From Leishmania martiniquensis (taxonomy: Eukaryota > Euglenozoa > Kinetoplastea > Trypanosomatida > Trypanosomatidae), in NCBI RefSeq assembly GCF_017916325.1, contig NC_090167.1, positions 1,530,001 through 1,575,000 of the forward strand: a stretch of DNA of 45,000 nt. The letters run 5' to 3'. Of the stretch, positions 20,179 through 29,820 are shown one piece after another. Below the pieces are notes generated by a model that was not told where the DNA came from, ran no database searches, and saw only the letters and a list, made by a program, of their open reading frames with translations. The position numbers and the translations under genes are program-made. The stretch's first letter is position 1. Each line of letters starts with the position of its first letter.

Positions 20179-20773
20179 CCTCTCGCGTGAGAGGGTGGCT
20201 CGGTGCGCCCGTTTTTGCGCATCTCTCTGAGGCATTGGCACTGCTCATTGTCTGTGGTGCCAGTATCTCCTCTTTAAAAGTAAATGGGACGCTTTTCACG
20301 GACGATGCGCTGCTAAGGTGGCAGTCGCGTGCGTTTTGGTTTCGCTTCCTTTTTTCTTTTTTTAAAGGGCTGAGATCAAGTGGAGCAGCACCTGCCTGCA
20401 CCTCTCACGCCAAGCTCCTCGTGCGCATACAACAGGGAAGCGAAGGGAGAGGGGCAAGTCGCGTACTGAGCTGGCTTCTGTCCCACAGCTTTGCTTATGA
20501 TGTACAAATATGCGCGCTCTGCTGCAGAGAAGCTTGCTCATCTGTGAAGCAGAGACGAGCGCTGCTGCCGCTGGATGTGTGCACCACTGCTGACTGCCTT
20601 CCCAATTTCCTTTTCCTTTGCGCGTACACTTTGGGCCCTCTTTCGCTGAGCTGTTTGCCATGTGGAGCCGCTCGTGGGAAAGATGGCGGGGCCCTATCGC
20701 GCATTGTCTCTGCGGTGCACCGTTTCGTTGTTTCTGAGGCAATTGATCGGTTTACGATATACATCTGTGCGTT

Positions 20774-20797
20774 TGTGTGTGTATGTGTGTATGTGTG
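20774..20797 (+). repeat. Imperfect TG microsatellite
   Basis: GTGTGTGTGTATGTGTGTATGTGTG-type simple repeat in the presumed 3' UTR of the HECT gene. Such tracts are common in trypanosomatid intergenic DNA. Confidence 0.8.
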
Positions 20798-21411
20798 CGC
20801 TCTAGCCTGTTCAGGTGTGCCTCTACGCCTTGACAGCACCTTCTCCGCACTCCCCACCGTCATTGGCGCTGCGCGCTCTTTTCCTTATCTCCTTCCTTTG
20901 GTGCGCGCGTTCCGCTGTGACAAGTGGGACAGGGAAGGAGATTGAAGTTACTCAGGACCACCTCAAGAGCTCTGCTATGTATAGTTAACTCCACACGCGT
21001 CTTCTACCGCTCCAGCGATCCCCACAAAGAGGAAAAATAAGGTGTGAAAGACGCCGGCGAATGACGGTAAGTGCATCCGTCGTCGCGGCGTTTTCGCCTT
21101 TTTTGACGGAGTGCAACATTCCTTCAGCATTCACTCAAGCTCGGCATCCGTATGGAAGCACCTGGAGGATGTTGCAGCAACCCTCGAGCTGCTAGGCACG
21201 GCATCCGCAGTTTTTTTTTTGACTCTTCCCATCTTTGTATTCCTCCCTATCCATATGCGTGGACCGTACTCGGTCGCTCGTTCAAGCCACCTGCACTCTC
21301 CTCCGGGCCGACATGTCCTTCTATCTCCCCACTCCTTTTTTCCGTGTTGCTCTCATCCCTTTCCTGTCGCCTCGAGTGCTGCGCGATGGGTCGTCTCTCC
21401 CTATGTATACA

Positions 21412-21427
21412 TGTGTGTGTGTGTGTC
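21412..21427 (+). repeat. TG microsatellite
   Basis: Perfect TG dinucleotide run of about 15 bases upstream of the PIN-domain gene, bordered by C/T-rich DNA. Confidence 0.8.
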
Positions 21428-21442
21428 TCTCCATGCTCATGT

Positions 21443-21520
21443 ATATGTGTTTCCATTTCATCTGCCACATCCTTGTTGCCATCTACTGGAGCGCGTCCTG
21501 CGTGTCAACAAGAAAATTAG
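21443..21520 (+). promoter_or_regulatory. Weak polypyrimidine tract and candidate spliced-leader acceptors for the PPR-PIN gene
   Basis: A T/C-rich stretch is followed by AG at 21490-21491, 21511-21512 and 21519-21520. The first ATG after any of these is the annotated start at 21539. A stronger tract lies at 21314-21370 with an AG at 21375, but that transcript would carry several upstream ATGs. I cannot choose between them. Confidence 0.3.
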
Positions 21521-21538
21521 CCGGCTGCGCCTGCTGAG

Positions 21539-23209
21539 ATGCCTCCATGTTTCTACGCCAGCGCACCATTACCACTAGTGCTAGCAGCTAGCAGGGCGCA
21601 GTCATGGGAGGAAGTGCTCCGAGCGTACACAAAGTGCTGTGGCTATCTACAAGGAGTGTATCAGCCGACGCCTGCAGAACTGGAACACGGGCTGACGTAT
21701 ATGCCAAACACACACAGCACGTCCTTGTTCTACTATGACTTGATCAAGGCGCCGATCGCCCCCGCTACACCACACAAAAGCCTTGTGTTGGCGGCCTTGA
21801 AGCGGTACAAGAGCTGTGGAAGCGTAGTGGGGCTTCGGCGCGTCATTCAAGAGGATCTGAACAGTGCAACTCTGGAAGGTGCACGCGCGAAGCTCGCATT
21901 GGCATCCACTGCTGGCCTGTGGGAGGCTGCCCTTGAGACGTTGCTGAGTCGACCGGCGCTGATCAAAAGCGCACTGCAGCGCCGACTGGTGCTCTCGGCA
22001 CTCAGCAAGAGCAATCAGTGGCGCTTGGCTCTCGGCGTGCTGTACATGAAGCCCAAAGTGGATCCGCACCCTATCATGATTTGCCCACTCCTGCGCTGCT
22101 TCGGCCGCCTGAGCGACCACCGCTCCGCGCTGCGGCTGGCAGCGGCGGCCCTGGCGGCCGGACACTCAATGAGCGCACCTCTCCTCTCGGCGCTGCTGCC
22201 AGCGCTGCAGGAAACGGGTAAGTGGGAGCTTGCTCTGCATACAGCGCACGAGCTGCAGCTGCTCTCCGCCACAAGGGCCGAGGCGCGCACAAACATGTCT
22301 ATCTACAATCAACTCGTAGACTGCCTCTACGAAGCCGACCTTTACGCGGCATTTTCCGTCGACGATGTGGTGCAGCAGACGGCGGATCGCATGCGTGCGC
22401 GTGAGCCGGAAGAGGCGCGCGCGGTTACTGTGGCACAGCAGTTCCGAATGCAGTCCCCAGTGGAGGTCTTCCGGCAGTTTCAGAGCGTTCTTATGCCATT
22501 GGCAAGCATCTACAGCAAGGCCATGCGTGTGCCACGCTGGTATTCTCGTTCCATCGGCGGCATTGTAGACGGTGCCCTGAAGGAAAAGGCGATGCTCATT
22601 GTGCTCGACACAAATTTCTTGTTGCAGTTGGTGCAGAAACAGCTACCGCTGGAGCACTTCTACGCGTACATGAAGCAACAGTATCCAGATCTGCAAGAAT
22701 ACAGCTCTGCAACGGTGGTGGTCCCTTTCACTACTGTATCCGAAGCGTACGCGTATATATGGGGGCCGAAAGGGAAATTTCCCCATGATGTTCGAAAGGT
22801 TTTGTGGTCACGGGCGGTGGATCTGCTTCAGCAACCCCACGTGTACGTCTTGTCCATTGCTGCGGAGTATCCGTGCTCTTCCCTGAACATCATCCCACAG
22901 CTTGCGTATCGCGCCATGCCTGAGAACATTGCCGGCACCTTTCAGCGCGATCCCGATCTTCGTATTTTGAGTGTGTGTGCGGCACTGCAGCACTACTTTC
23001 GCATGGCAAAGGCGATGAGCAACTTTGGCGGCACATCAATTCCAGAGGGTGTGGCCCTCTTCTCGCTCCTGAAATATCATGTGCGGCGCTACTGCAACAC
23101 CGTGAAGGGGTGCTGCGTGGAGCGCTTCCTGTTGTGCACCCTGGACAAGCGCATGTCACGTGGCGCTGTGCACATGGGTCTGCGAGTGTTCCCTTGTTTG
23201 CCCATTTAA
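21539..23209 (+). CDS. Putative RNA endonuclease: PPR-like helical repeats followed by a PIN domain
   Basis: The 556-residue protein has two parts. Residues about 100-260 are helical repeats with a recurring W-x-x-AL pattern (LWEAALETL from W128, QWRLALGVL, KWELALHTA), typical of divergent trypanosomatid PPR proteins that bind organelle RNA. Residues about 350-556 form a PIN nuclease domain: LDTNFLL with D357, a central acidic E402 (VSEAY), RDPDLRI with D471/D473, and the C-terminal LCTLDKRMSRGA with D536, which closely resembles the last PIN motif. All four metal-binding positions appear present, so an active metal-dependent ribonuclease is inferred. A PPR plus metallonuclease layout recalls protein-only RNase P, but the DTN motif is of the classical PIN type and no PRORP zinc-binding signature is evident. 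A mitochondrial location is plausible but unproven, because no clear presequence is seen. Confidence 0.8.
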   Translation: MPPCFYASAPLPLVLAASRAQSWEEVLRAYTKCCGYLQGVYQPTPAELEHGLTYMPNTHSTSLFYYDLIKAPIAPATPHKSLVLAALKRYKSCGSVVGLRRVIQEDLNSATLEGARAKLALASTAGLWEAALETLLSRPALIKSALQRRLVLSALSKSNQWRLALGVLYMKPKVDPHPIMICPLLRCFGRLSDHRSALRLAAAALAAGHSMSAPLLSALLPALQETGKWELALHTAHELQLLSATRAEARTNMSIYNQLVDCLYEADLYAAFSVDDVVQQTADRMRAREPEEARAVTVAQQFRMQSPVEVFRQFQSVLMPLASIYSKAMRVPRWYSRSIGGIVDGALKEKAMLIVLDTNFLLQLVQKQLPLEHFYAYMKQQYPDLQEYSSATVVVPFTTVSEAYAYIWGPKGKFPHDVRKVLWSRAVDLLQQPHVYVLSIAAEYPCSSLNIIPQLAYRAMPENIAGTFQRDPDLRILSVCAALQHYFRMAKAMSNFGGTSIPEGVALFSLLKYHVRRYCNTVKGCCVERFLLCTLDKRMSRGAVHMGLRVFPCLPI

Positions 23210-23820
23210 GGAGGGGCCGTGATGCTTCACGGACGTGCTGTGAGGTCGTGAGGTAGGGGTTGACGACGGGAAAGGCAACAGTGTTGGTTGTAGGCTTCTC
23301 CCTCTTTCTTTCCACAGAATACGGTTGCCTCAGGGCTGCTGCTTCTGCCACGTGTGTTGCCTCTCTTGGGCACCGTCACGGTTACCCTCTTCGTAGCGCC
23401 CCCCTGTAAGCCTCACCTGTTCCGATGACCCCCCCCCCCACACATATGCATACAAGAATAGCAGCGGAAGTGATGAAGATGTTTGCCACGCACAGTGCGT
23501 AGCCATAATGCGCAGCCGAAACAAAAGCTGCGCTGAGTCGCTCTTCTCTCCCCTCCTCCTTTTCTGCGCTCCGTCGCCACTGCATCTGTATCCCCTCTGT
23601 TATCCTGCGCTGGCAACTGGTAGGTGGTGGGCACGCTTTTGAACGTGGACAACGCGAATGGCAGATGGCGCGCATTCTACTCAGTCGACCTGCTTGAGTC
23701 ACTGATGCCGGGCAAGCATTTACATTCCTCTTTCGCTCTCCACAGCTGAGGTCATGAATGTCTTTTGCGCGTCGTGTACGCCTTCTCCTTCCTCCACGGT
23801 CTCTCTCGCATCTCTGCGGC
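23210..23820. other. Intergenic region between the PPR-PIN and HAT-repeat genes
   Basis: No gene is seen. The stretch probably holds the 3' UTR of the PIN gene. It contains a C11 run at 23429-23439, next to an ACACATATGCATAC segment, and C/T-rich DNA from about 23700 onward. Confidence 0.6.
23429..23439 (+). repeat. C11 homopolymer
   Basis: Eleven consecutive C residues. Run length in such tracts is prone to sequencing error and polymorphism. Confidence 0.85.
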
Positions 23821-23835
23821 GGGTGCGTTCATAAC

Positions 23836-23898
23836 CCCGTCCTTTCCCCCCTCCCTCCCGCACATGCGTATACACTCACGCAAAACAACCACACGCAG
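23836..23898 (+). promoter_or_regulatory. Polypyrimidine tract and probable spliced-leader acceptor for the CstF-77-like gene
   Basis: A strong C/T tract (CCTTTCCCCCCTCCCTCCC) is followed by the AG at 23897-23898 in an ACGCAG context. The resulting 5' UTR would be about 122 bases to the ATG at 24021. An out-of-frame ATG occurs at 23954. Confidence 0.5.
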
Positions 23899-24020
23899 GC
23901 TCGGTGATTTTGCCGCCATCGTTCATCTGTAGCGTCTCTTTGCCCTCACCTGGATGGCGGTGAACGGTGGCACGGACGGCACTGCGATATCTCCCCTTCC
24001 AGTCGAGGGTATTGCTCGAG

Positions 24021-27005
24021 ATGTCTGAGATCGATGATTTGGTGAGGCGCCTTCGCAGCCTTACCGGATACGTTGTTGCAAAGTCGGTACCACCACCAAC
24101 ACCCGCCTCGGTGGCGCCCGCAGAGAAGCAGCTCAGCGAAGAAAGCCGGCTCATCTTACAACAGTCTCTGCGGCGCCATCCGTGCTTTGGCGTCTTTAGC
24201 CTCCCCCGACCAGAGTTGGAGTGCCAACTTCTCAAGGAGCTCGAGGATGCAGCAAAGGCGCCCTGCGGCATCGCGGATGACGCTCCAGAGGCGGTTAAGT
24301 GGGGGGTCTTTATCAACAGCGTGGCCGAGAAACTCGAGATGGAGCGGCTCCGTGGTATATTCAAGGACGTGGCGCCGTGCATTTGTCGTGCCGCGAACAA
24401 GGTGTTTCGCAGACTGGGCGTTGCAAAGGCTCCTGACCTCGATCAGGTAGGAAGGGGGTATGCCTGTCCGTGGAATGTGCTCACGACTCTGGAAAATGGC
24501 CTTCTCTTCGGGCACGATGACGTCGCAGATCTCGAAAAGGCACAGCTGGACGTACCCAACGCGACGGCGTCTATCCTGCAGAACACGGAGCGCGTGTACC
24601 GCAACACGTTCGATACGATGGCGTGGCTTCATCTGCTGCACCAGCTGATTTCATTTCCAGTGTCCTCCGTGCGGTCGGTATGGCACGCAGCACTGTACTA
24701 CTTTCCGACCGCGGCACCACTCGTTTGCGTCTACGTCCGGATCGAGATGGCTGCACTGGCCAAGAAGACTCGGTTAGAGGCCTGCTGTGGCGAGATGGAC
24801 ACGAAAGACGCCTATGAAGGCTACCTGCGTTTACTGAATACGTTTTATCGCCACCTGCCCTTGACATTTTCCTGCGAGCTTTACTCGCTCTTCTTCTCGT
24901 TCGCGGCAGAGTACGTGCAGCCAGATGGCGCTTCACTGGACCTACTGTACCGCACCTGCCTGCGCCGCGATGTCGGCATGCTTCCGCAAAGTACCTCACT
25001 GTGGGTGCAGTACATGAACTGGCGATCCGCCTCCTTCCGCGATCACATGCGCCGCCGAGAGTGGCGTAAACGCATGTACAACCGCATCCTCGCCATACCT
25101 CTCGTGGGCCTCGACGCTGTGAAGGAGGAGTACGATATGTTTGTCGCCACCGAATACCGTGGTCGGGTGGCACCAGATGAGAGAGTGGAGCTGGAAAAGC
25201 GGCTGGCGCGCGTCAAGACAGAAGCGGAGGATCTGTCACGGCTCATGTACTTTTTCTATCCCACAGAGTGGGGGCCGGCCACCTCCGCGCATGTACAGTT
25301 CCCCTACACGCTCTACCTTGCGCGACCCCTCACCATCGACGGTCCCGCCACCTTGCTTCATTTGCGGGAGTCGGTGCTGTCGCGTATCGAGATGGACTTG
25401 TGGAGTCTTTGGTACACGCTTCTTCAGCGTAGTCGCCGGCCGCTTTTCCCTGGTGCTGGCGGAGAAGTTCTGCATTACAGCCGATGCCGGAGCTTCATGA
25501 CGATGGCGGCCTGCTTCTTCCCTCACCAGGCCACGCTGTGGATGGAGCTGGTCGACTTCTGTGTGCGCCAGCAGCCACTGCTGTCTGACAAAGAGCGCTT
25601 CCAGACCGTCGCCGCAGCGATTCACTTGGCCGTCTCGTTTTGTCAGTGGAACGTGTGCGTGCGACTCTTCGTGGCGCAGGTGTATCACGCCGACCTGAGC
25701 GCCACTGAGTTGGCTTTCAGCGAGGTGAAAGAGTGTCTGCTTCACCTGCGGTCCTGGCTGCTACACTATGTGCGGAGCGACGAGGCGGTGGCTACGGCGG
25801 AGGAGGCACTAGAAAAGGTGCAGCACATCACTGTACTGGCGGTGAATTATATGCGAATGGGCACTGCACAAGGTGAGGCTCAGCACGTCCGGTTGGTGGC
25901 GAGGTTTGTGATGCACCAGGTCGACTTTCTCTCGCTTGTAATGGCTGTGATTCGGAAGCTGCTAAAGTCCGGCGCTGTTAGGACGCCGGCCGCGTTTCTG
26001 CGCCCCTTTCACCTCTTCTGTTCTCAGTGGATTTTGCTAGAGCTCATTCGCAATCGCGCCTCCAGGAGTGCACTTGTTATCCTCCAGCAGTGGTGCGAGC
26101 ATCTCAAGATGATGCTGCGCTCTGGCATCAGCAAGGGGTGGAGCTGCGAGGAGTGTGGCGTTGACGAAGTGGTACTCGACGCTTGCGCTACCCTTCTCAC
26201 TGCCGACCCATCCTGTGGCGAGGCGGTGGGGGCGACGCTCGGCGAGCTGGAGGACGTGGCCTCCAGTGATGGCCTTGAGTCGCAGAACTTCCTGTACGCT
26301 TCGCGGCAGCTGCGCCACCGTTTCTTCCTCCCTTGCAGGCCGCTATCGAAAGCATACACAGGTGACATTGAGCTCACAGCAAAGCTTCTTCTCCCGCATG
26401 CAGCACCTCACCGCTACGACACGGTTCAGTTTCGTTGTCCGCTTCCTCAGCGATCACTGCTTTTGTTGGGTGGTGAGAAAGCCACCACCCTGCCGTTGAG
26501 GGACCCCACTGCAACTCAGGCTGCTCACTGCGACGAGGGGGGTGCCTCTCCGACAACTACGCCTCAGCCAGCGCATACGTTCCCCGAGGAAGCGATGTGG
26601 TCCTCTACAGCGGCGTTCCGGAATTCGAGTGCGGGGGGGCGGGGAAGGTTTGACAAAGCACATCGCGGACCGTATTCCTCACGCTTCCACGATGCGCCTG
26701 AGAACACCCGTAAGGAACTCCCAGCGGTGCCGACAGCCCCCCCTAGTCGACTAGCCATTGTGTCCGAGTCTGTGCAGCTTCCTACTCTCCTCGACTGTCT
26801 CGCCTCTGTGCGCGTAGGGACGGGGGAGAAAGCGGCGCTGGATGAGAAGGCTGCGACGAAGCTGCCCCCGCTGCACGAGTTAGAAGAGTTCATCAGGCTA
26901 CTGCCCTCCGTGTACGAGTACAACCCGGATACGGAGCAAGGCGGGCAGGATGCATCCACGGACTGGGTGCTCGGTGCACTGCAAAGTTGCGAGGCCTTGT
27001 CGTGA
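24021..27005 (+). CDS. CSTF77: HAT-repeat pre-mRNA 3'-end processing protein, CstF-77/Rna14-like
   Basis: The 994-residue protein has half-a-TPR (HAT) repeats over roughly residues 200-800. Examples are SLWVQYMNW near 327, the YNRILAIPLVGLDAVKEEYDMF helix pair near 355-375, LWSLWYTLL near 455 and TLWMELVDF near 505. The order of a 'xxPLVGLDxVxxEYxxF' repeat, then 'LWxLW', then a block ending in an aromatic-rich helix before 'LWMELVDF' matches CstF-77/Rna14, the scaffold of the cleavage stimulation complex. In trypanosomatids polyadenylation is coupled to trans-splicing of the next gene, so the factor would act in the nucleus on every polycistronic transcript. The last 200 residues are low in complexity. 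The frame opens at a GTG at 23967, but the first ATG is at 24021. Prp39 or another HAT protein is the main alternative. Confidence 0.65.
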   Translation: MSEIDDLVRRLRSLTGYVVAKSVPPPTPASVAPAEKQLSEESRLILQQSLRRHPCFGVFSLPRPELECQLLKELEDAAKAPCGIADDAPEAVKWGVFINSVAEKLEMERLRGIFKDVAPCICRAANKVFRRLGVAKAPDLDQVGRGYACPWNVLTTLENGLLFGHDDVADLEKAQLDVPNATASILQNTERVYRNTFDTMAWLHLLHQLISFPVSSVRSVWHAALYYFPTAAPLVCVYVRIEMAALAKKTRLEACCGEMDTKDAYEGYLRLLNTFYRHLPLTFSCELYSLFFSFAAEYVQPDGASLDLLYRTCLRRDVGMLPQSTSLWVQYMNWRSASFRDHMRRREWRKRMYNRILAIPLVGLDAVKEEYDMFVATEYRGRVAPDERVELEKRLARVKTEAEDLSRLMYFFYPTEWGPATSAHVQFPYTLYLARPLTIDGPATLLHLRESVLSRIEMDLWSLWYTLLQRSRRPLFPGAGGEVLHYSRCRSFMTMAACFFPHQATLWMELVDFCVRQQPLLSDKERFQTVAAAIHLAVSFCQWNVCVRLFVAQVYHADLSATELAFSEVKECLLHLRSWLLHYVRSDEAVATAEEALEKVQHITVLAVNYMRMGTAQGEAQHVRLVARFVMHQVDFLSLVMAVIRKLLKSGAVRTPAAFLRPFHLFCSQWILLELIRNRASRSALVILQQWCEHLKMMLRSGISKGWSCEECGVDEVVLDACATLLTADPSCGEAVGATLGELEDVASSDGLESQNFLYASRQLRHRFFLPCRPLSKAYTGDIELTAKLLLPHAAPHRYDTVQFRCPLPQRSLLLLGGEKATTLPLRDPTATQAAHCDEGGASPTTTPQPAHTFPEEAMWSSTAAFRNSSAGGRGRFDKAHRGPYSSRFHDAPENTRKELPAVPTAPPSRLAIVSESVQLPTLLDCLASVRVGTGEKAALDEKAATKLPPLHELEEFIRLLPSVYEYNPDTEQGGQDASTDWVLGALQSCEALS

Positions 27006-27786
27006 TGCTGTTCCGAAGACCTAGTCATTTATGGTAGCGCCACGGCGTACCTTTGAAGACAGCGAAAGAGTAGGTCACGTGAAGGTGCTGTGAGAGCCGG
27101 AGTGAAACGGAAGTGGACGGCCCTGGTTTCTTTCCGCTACGCGGGAACCCCTCACGTTTTAAACAGGACACAAGAACGCATAACCCGTTCCATCCAAAAG
27201 AGAAAAATAAAAGTAATACAGCAGCCCTTTGGCAGTGCCAAAGAAGAGCTGCGGAACGATACGAAGGATATCCCTCACCTTTTACATGCGCAGGCACTGG
27301 GCCATGTAGAACAACGCTGTCCTTCTCTGGGTAGATCTCACTGTCGTTGATTCTAGTACTTCAGCGCAATTCCTCCGCGCCCTACGCCTGCTAGTAAAGG
27401 CCCTGATATTGGCTCTCCAGAAAGCGTCATGCTGTGGGAAACATGAAAGGTGTCGCGCGCCTAACCCCCGCATCAAATAAGTAGCTCTTGTCTGCTAGCT
27501 CGGCTCACATCTTCTTCTCACTCTTGCTCCATCTTTGCGACGTTGCCTCTTGTGTGGACGTGCAGATGATATAGCTCTGCCTCGTTGCTGCCACGTGAGT
27601 TATGCGTTTCGAACTGCCCCCCTCTCGAATTCTGTGTTTGCCTTTCGGGCGGTTGCCTCTTTGCTCGCCGCTACGGACGCGTTTTGTTGAGTTTACTCTT
27701 TTCTTAACCACTGCTGCAGCGTCTTTTCTCGCGGTAGACTTGCCGGCTTCGGCAGACCGCGTTCTTACATCATACACGCTCTGACG
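27006..27786. other. Intergenic region before the LYR gene
   Basis: No gene is seen. The stretch is AT-richer than the coding regions and contains a GAGAAAAATAAAAG segment near 27200. C/T-rich DNA near 27500-27700 and 27790-27815 leads to the acceptor of the next gene. Confidence 0.6.
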
Positions 27787-27818
27787 CGTCGCGCACTTCT
27801 TCTTTCACACGCGTACAG
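27787..27818 (+). promoter_or_regulatory. Polypyrimidine tract and probable spliced-leader acceptor for the LYR gene
   Basis: CTTCTTCTTTCACACGCG is followed by TACAG, with the AG at 27817-27818. The 5' UTR would be about 59 bases, with no ATG before 27878. Confidence 0.6.
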
Positions 27819-27877
27819 GCGTGGCTGTGGCTCGCTGATCAAGCGCCGCCTCTCGACCTTTTCGTGAATTGCCAAGA

Positions 27878-28435
27878 ATGTTTCGCTCATTGTGCCTCAG
27901 GCAGCCGCCAAAGGTAGAGTTCAGCGCCCCAACCCCATCCGCGCCAATCCAGAATTTTGACCTGAAGCCAATCCCCGCTTCCCTCTTGTACAGAAAGTTA
28001 CTGAAGCTGTATCTGCGGAAATTCGACACGGACACAAAGACGATTATTCGCGCATGGAAGCAGACCAAGTACGAGTTCTGGGTTAACCGTCACGTATCAA
28101 ATGAGGAGGCGGATTTGATGAATATCAAAGGCCAGCAAATCTTAGAGGCGATTCGCGCCGGGCTTGTGCCAGTTTATCACAATTCCAAGACGAATCAGAC
28201 GTACTACAAGTACGACGCCGATACACTGAAAGCGGTGCACAACCACGTAGACCCTGTTAGCCCCGAAGAGTTTCTTCGACGCTTTCACGACCGGATGGAT
28301 CCTCGGGATGTGGAAGAGATAAAGGCTAAGCTCAAGAAGCTTGGGCGCTGGACAGGACCCGACGAGCTCCGCAAAGAAGATCTCTTCCGGGTAAAAACAA
28401 AGCGAAAGGCGAAATGTACCGACCCTGACGAATAA
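27878..28435 (+). CDS. LYR-motif (Complex1_LYR family) mitochondrial protein
   Basis: The 185-residue protein carries the LYR tripeptide at residues 37-39, inside SLLYRKLLKLYLRKF. It is followed by basic helices and a conserved-looking FWVNRHVSNEEADLMNIKGQQIL segment, the arrangement of LYRM proteins. These small three-helix proteins bind mitochondrial acyl-carrier protein and serve as assembly factors or accessory subunits for respiratory complexes, iron-sulfur cluster machinery or mitoribosomes. The N-terminus (MFRSLCLRQ) is basic and could be a short mitochondrial import signal. The C-terminal half is charged and longer than in the smallest LYRMs, ending in a KTKRKAK patch. The frame opens at a TTG at 27869, so the ATG at 27878 is used. 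Which LYRM class this is cannot be told. Confidence 0.75.
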   Translation: MFRSLCLRQPPKVEFSAPTPSAPIQNFDLKPIPASLLYRKLLKLYLRKFDTDTKTIIRAWKQTKYEFWVNRHVSNEEADLMNIKGQQILEAIRAGLVPVYHNSKTNQTYYKYDADTLKAVHNHVDPVSPEEFLRRFHDRMDPRDVEEIKAKLKKLGRWTGPDELRKEDLFRVKTKRKAKCTDPDE

Positions 28436-29740
28436 AAACGCCGCCCTTTCCTCGAAGTGAGCGGGAGGGCTCCAACACATGAAAGGACGAAATCACTCTT
28501 GCTTTCTTCACAACGCTTGGCGTACCCCACAATGAGGGTGTCTTTGTGTCTGTTTGTGCTGCAAGGCGAGAGGGGTGGGGTAGGGGGTGATGAGTGAGGA
28601 GAAACGCTCCTCACCATACTATTTGCAAGACCGTGCTCTGCGGTGGACATTAGCAGGCAAAGCAGCTTTTTCACCCTTTATGCTTATCCTCTGCCAGTGC
28701 TCCGCCAGTGGTGGTGGTGAGAGGGCCCAACCAGCCATTTGGCAATACCAGCACCGTCCGTAGCTGTTTATATAAGTAGTCCGGTCCTCGACGGCGTTTC
28801 GTCTGGGCGAGGCTCGACAGCGCGAACGCCCTTGCCGTCTGTATGGTGCGCCAAGCGTCAGCGCGACTGAGCAAGTTTTACCCAGCCCGTGAAGCTCACT
28901 GGGTGTAGGCACCCTGCACCAGACTTTGTGGAAGCGTACGGAATGGGGTCGTTAGCCATGAGAGCAGCTGTGCCGGATGCTGCAGCTTGACGCCGGGTGT
29001 CGCCCAGTGTCAGTGCTCAGATCGAGAAGATGGCGTACTGTGGTAGCGCGTGGCTACACGCCTGCCTTGCAGCGCACGATTATCAGGCGGTATGCCCATA
29101 CTACGCTGAAGTCTCGTTCACTCTGTGTGATAAAATGGGGTGCTGTGACATTGCCACCTGTTAAGCATAAGAACATACTTCTTACTGGGCGTTTTCGAGT
29201 GCTGCTCTCCGTCTGTGCGCCAGAGCGTCTCTTCGGGTGTACGTCTTGGTGCGTCAAGCCGTGCTGTTAAAAGGACCTCGGGTGCTTCAGCAGCAGAAGA
29301 AAAACAACCACCACAATGCAGAGAGGTCTGTGGGCGAGCTCTATGCACAACTCGTATCTGATACAAGGAAGGTACGGCACCTTTTCCTTTCGCTATCGGG
29401 AGAACGCATAGGTGCAGGTGTAGTGGTGCCATGGAGTCGCGTGAGTGTGACACTCCGCCTTCGCATTGTTAGAGGCGCTCCATGCATGGGAGCCCAGTGC
29501 GGCTACGGCTCTGCAGTGTGTGTGTGTGTGTTTGTGTCGGTGGGGGAGGATGGACACCTGCCCGTCACACTTCTTCCTTGCATCATGGTGTCTGTGGCGC
29601 CCCAGGACGACTTGAGCCGTAATTTTCCTGTTCCCTCTTGATGCGCGACAGTTTTTGTAAATGCCCTTCTCCAAAGCCCTCTGTGACCCTCTTTTTCACA
29701 CTCTGTCTCTGACACCTGCACTCACGCTACCTGACCGCAT
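28436..29740. other. Intergenic region between the LYR and CARP1-like genes
   Basis: No gene is supported in these 1.3 kb. Open frames on both strands are below about 135 codons, start mostly at non-ATG codons and lack recognisable motifs. The segment 28756-28830 was checked as a possible tRNA because of its small GC-rich inverted segments, but it lacks a GTTCGA-type T loop. A GT repeat lies at 29516-29530. Confidence 0.6.
29516..29530 (+). repeat. GT microsatellite
   Basis: Perfect GT dinucleotide run of 15 bases, continuing as a degenerate TTTGTGTCGGTG segment. Confidence 0.8.
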
Positions 29741-29745
29741 CTCAG

Positions 29746-29799
29746 TTTCTCACTTACCGGCACCTCTTTTTGTGTCTCTCACCGAGCGTCTCCCCACAG
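29746..29799 (+). promoter_or_regulatory. Polypyrimidine tract and probable spliced-leader acceptor for the CARP1-like gene
   Basis: A C/T-rich stretch ends in CCCCACAG, with the AG at 29798-29799. This leaves a 5' UTR of about 21 bases to the ATG at 29821. Confidence 0.55.
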
Positions 29800-29820
29800 C
29801 CACGTTTCACGCTGCTGCAT

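Larger units (their letters stand above)
20179..21442. other. Intergenic region after the HECT gene
   Basis: This is probably the HECT 3' UTR plus the upstream region of the PIN gene. I see no gene. The longest + frame (252 codons from a GTG at 20187) is rich in Ser, Cys and Leu, begins 9 bases after the HECT stop and has no splice acceptor or domain. The gap holds TG-rich repeats and a T10 run near 21211. Confidence 0.6.

Noticed and set aside
20187..20945. 252-codon + strand frame just after the HECT stop
   Set aside because: It begins at GTG 9 bases after the stop, has no splice acceptor, includes a translated TG repeat and shows no domain. It is more likely 3' UTR.
21539..23209. Assignment of the PPR-PIN gene as protein-only RNase P (PRORP)
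   Set aside because: The nuclease part has the classical PIN motif LDTNFLL and a TLDKRM ending, not the PRORP NYN-type signature, and no PRORP zinc site is seen.
28756..28830. Possible tRNA-like segment
   Set aside because: It has some GC-rich complementary pieces but no T-loop consensus or acceptor stem of seven pairs. No other tRNA-like segment was found by eye.
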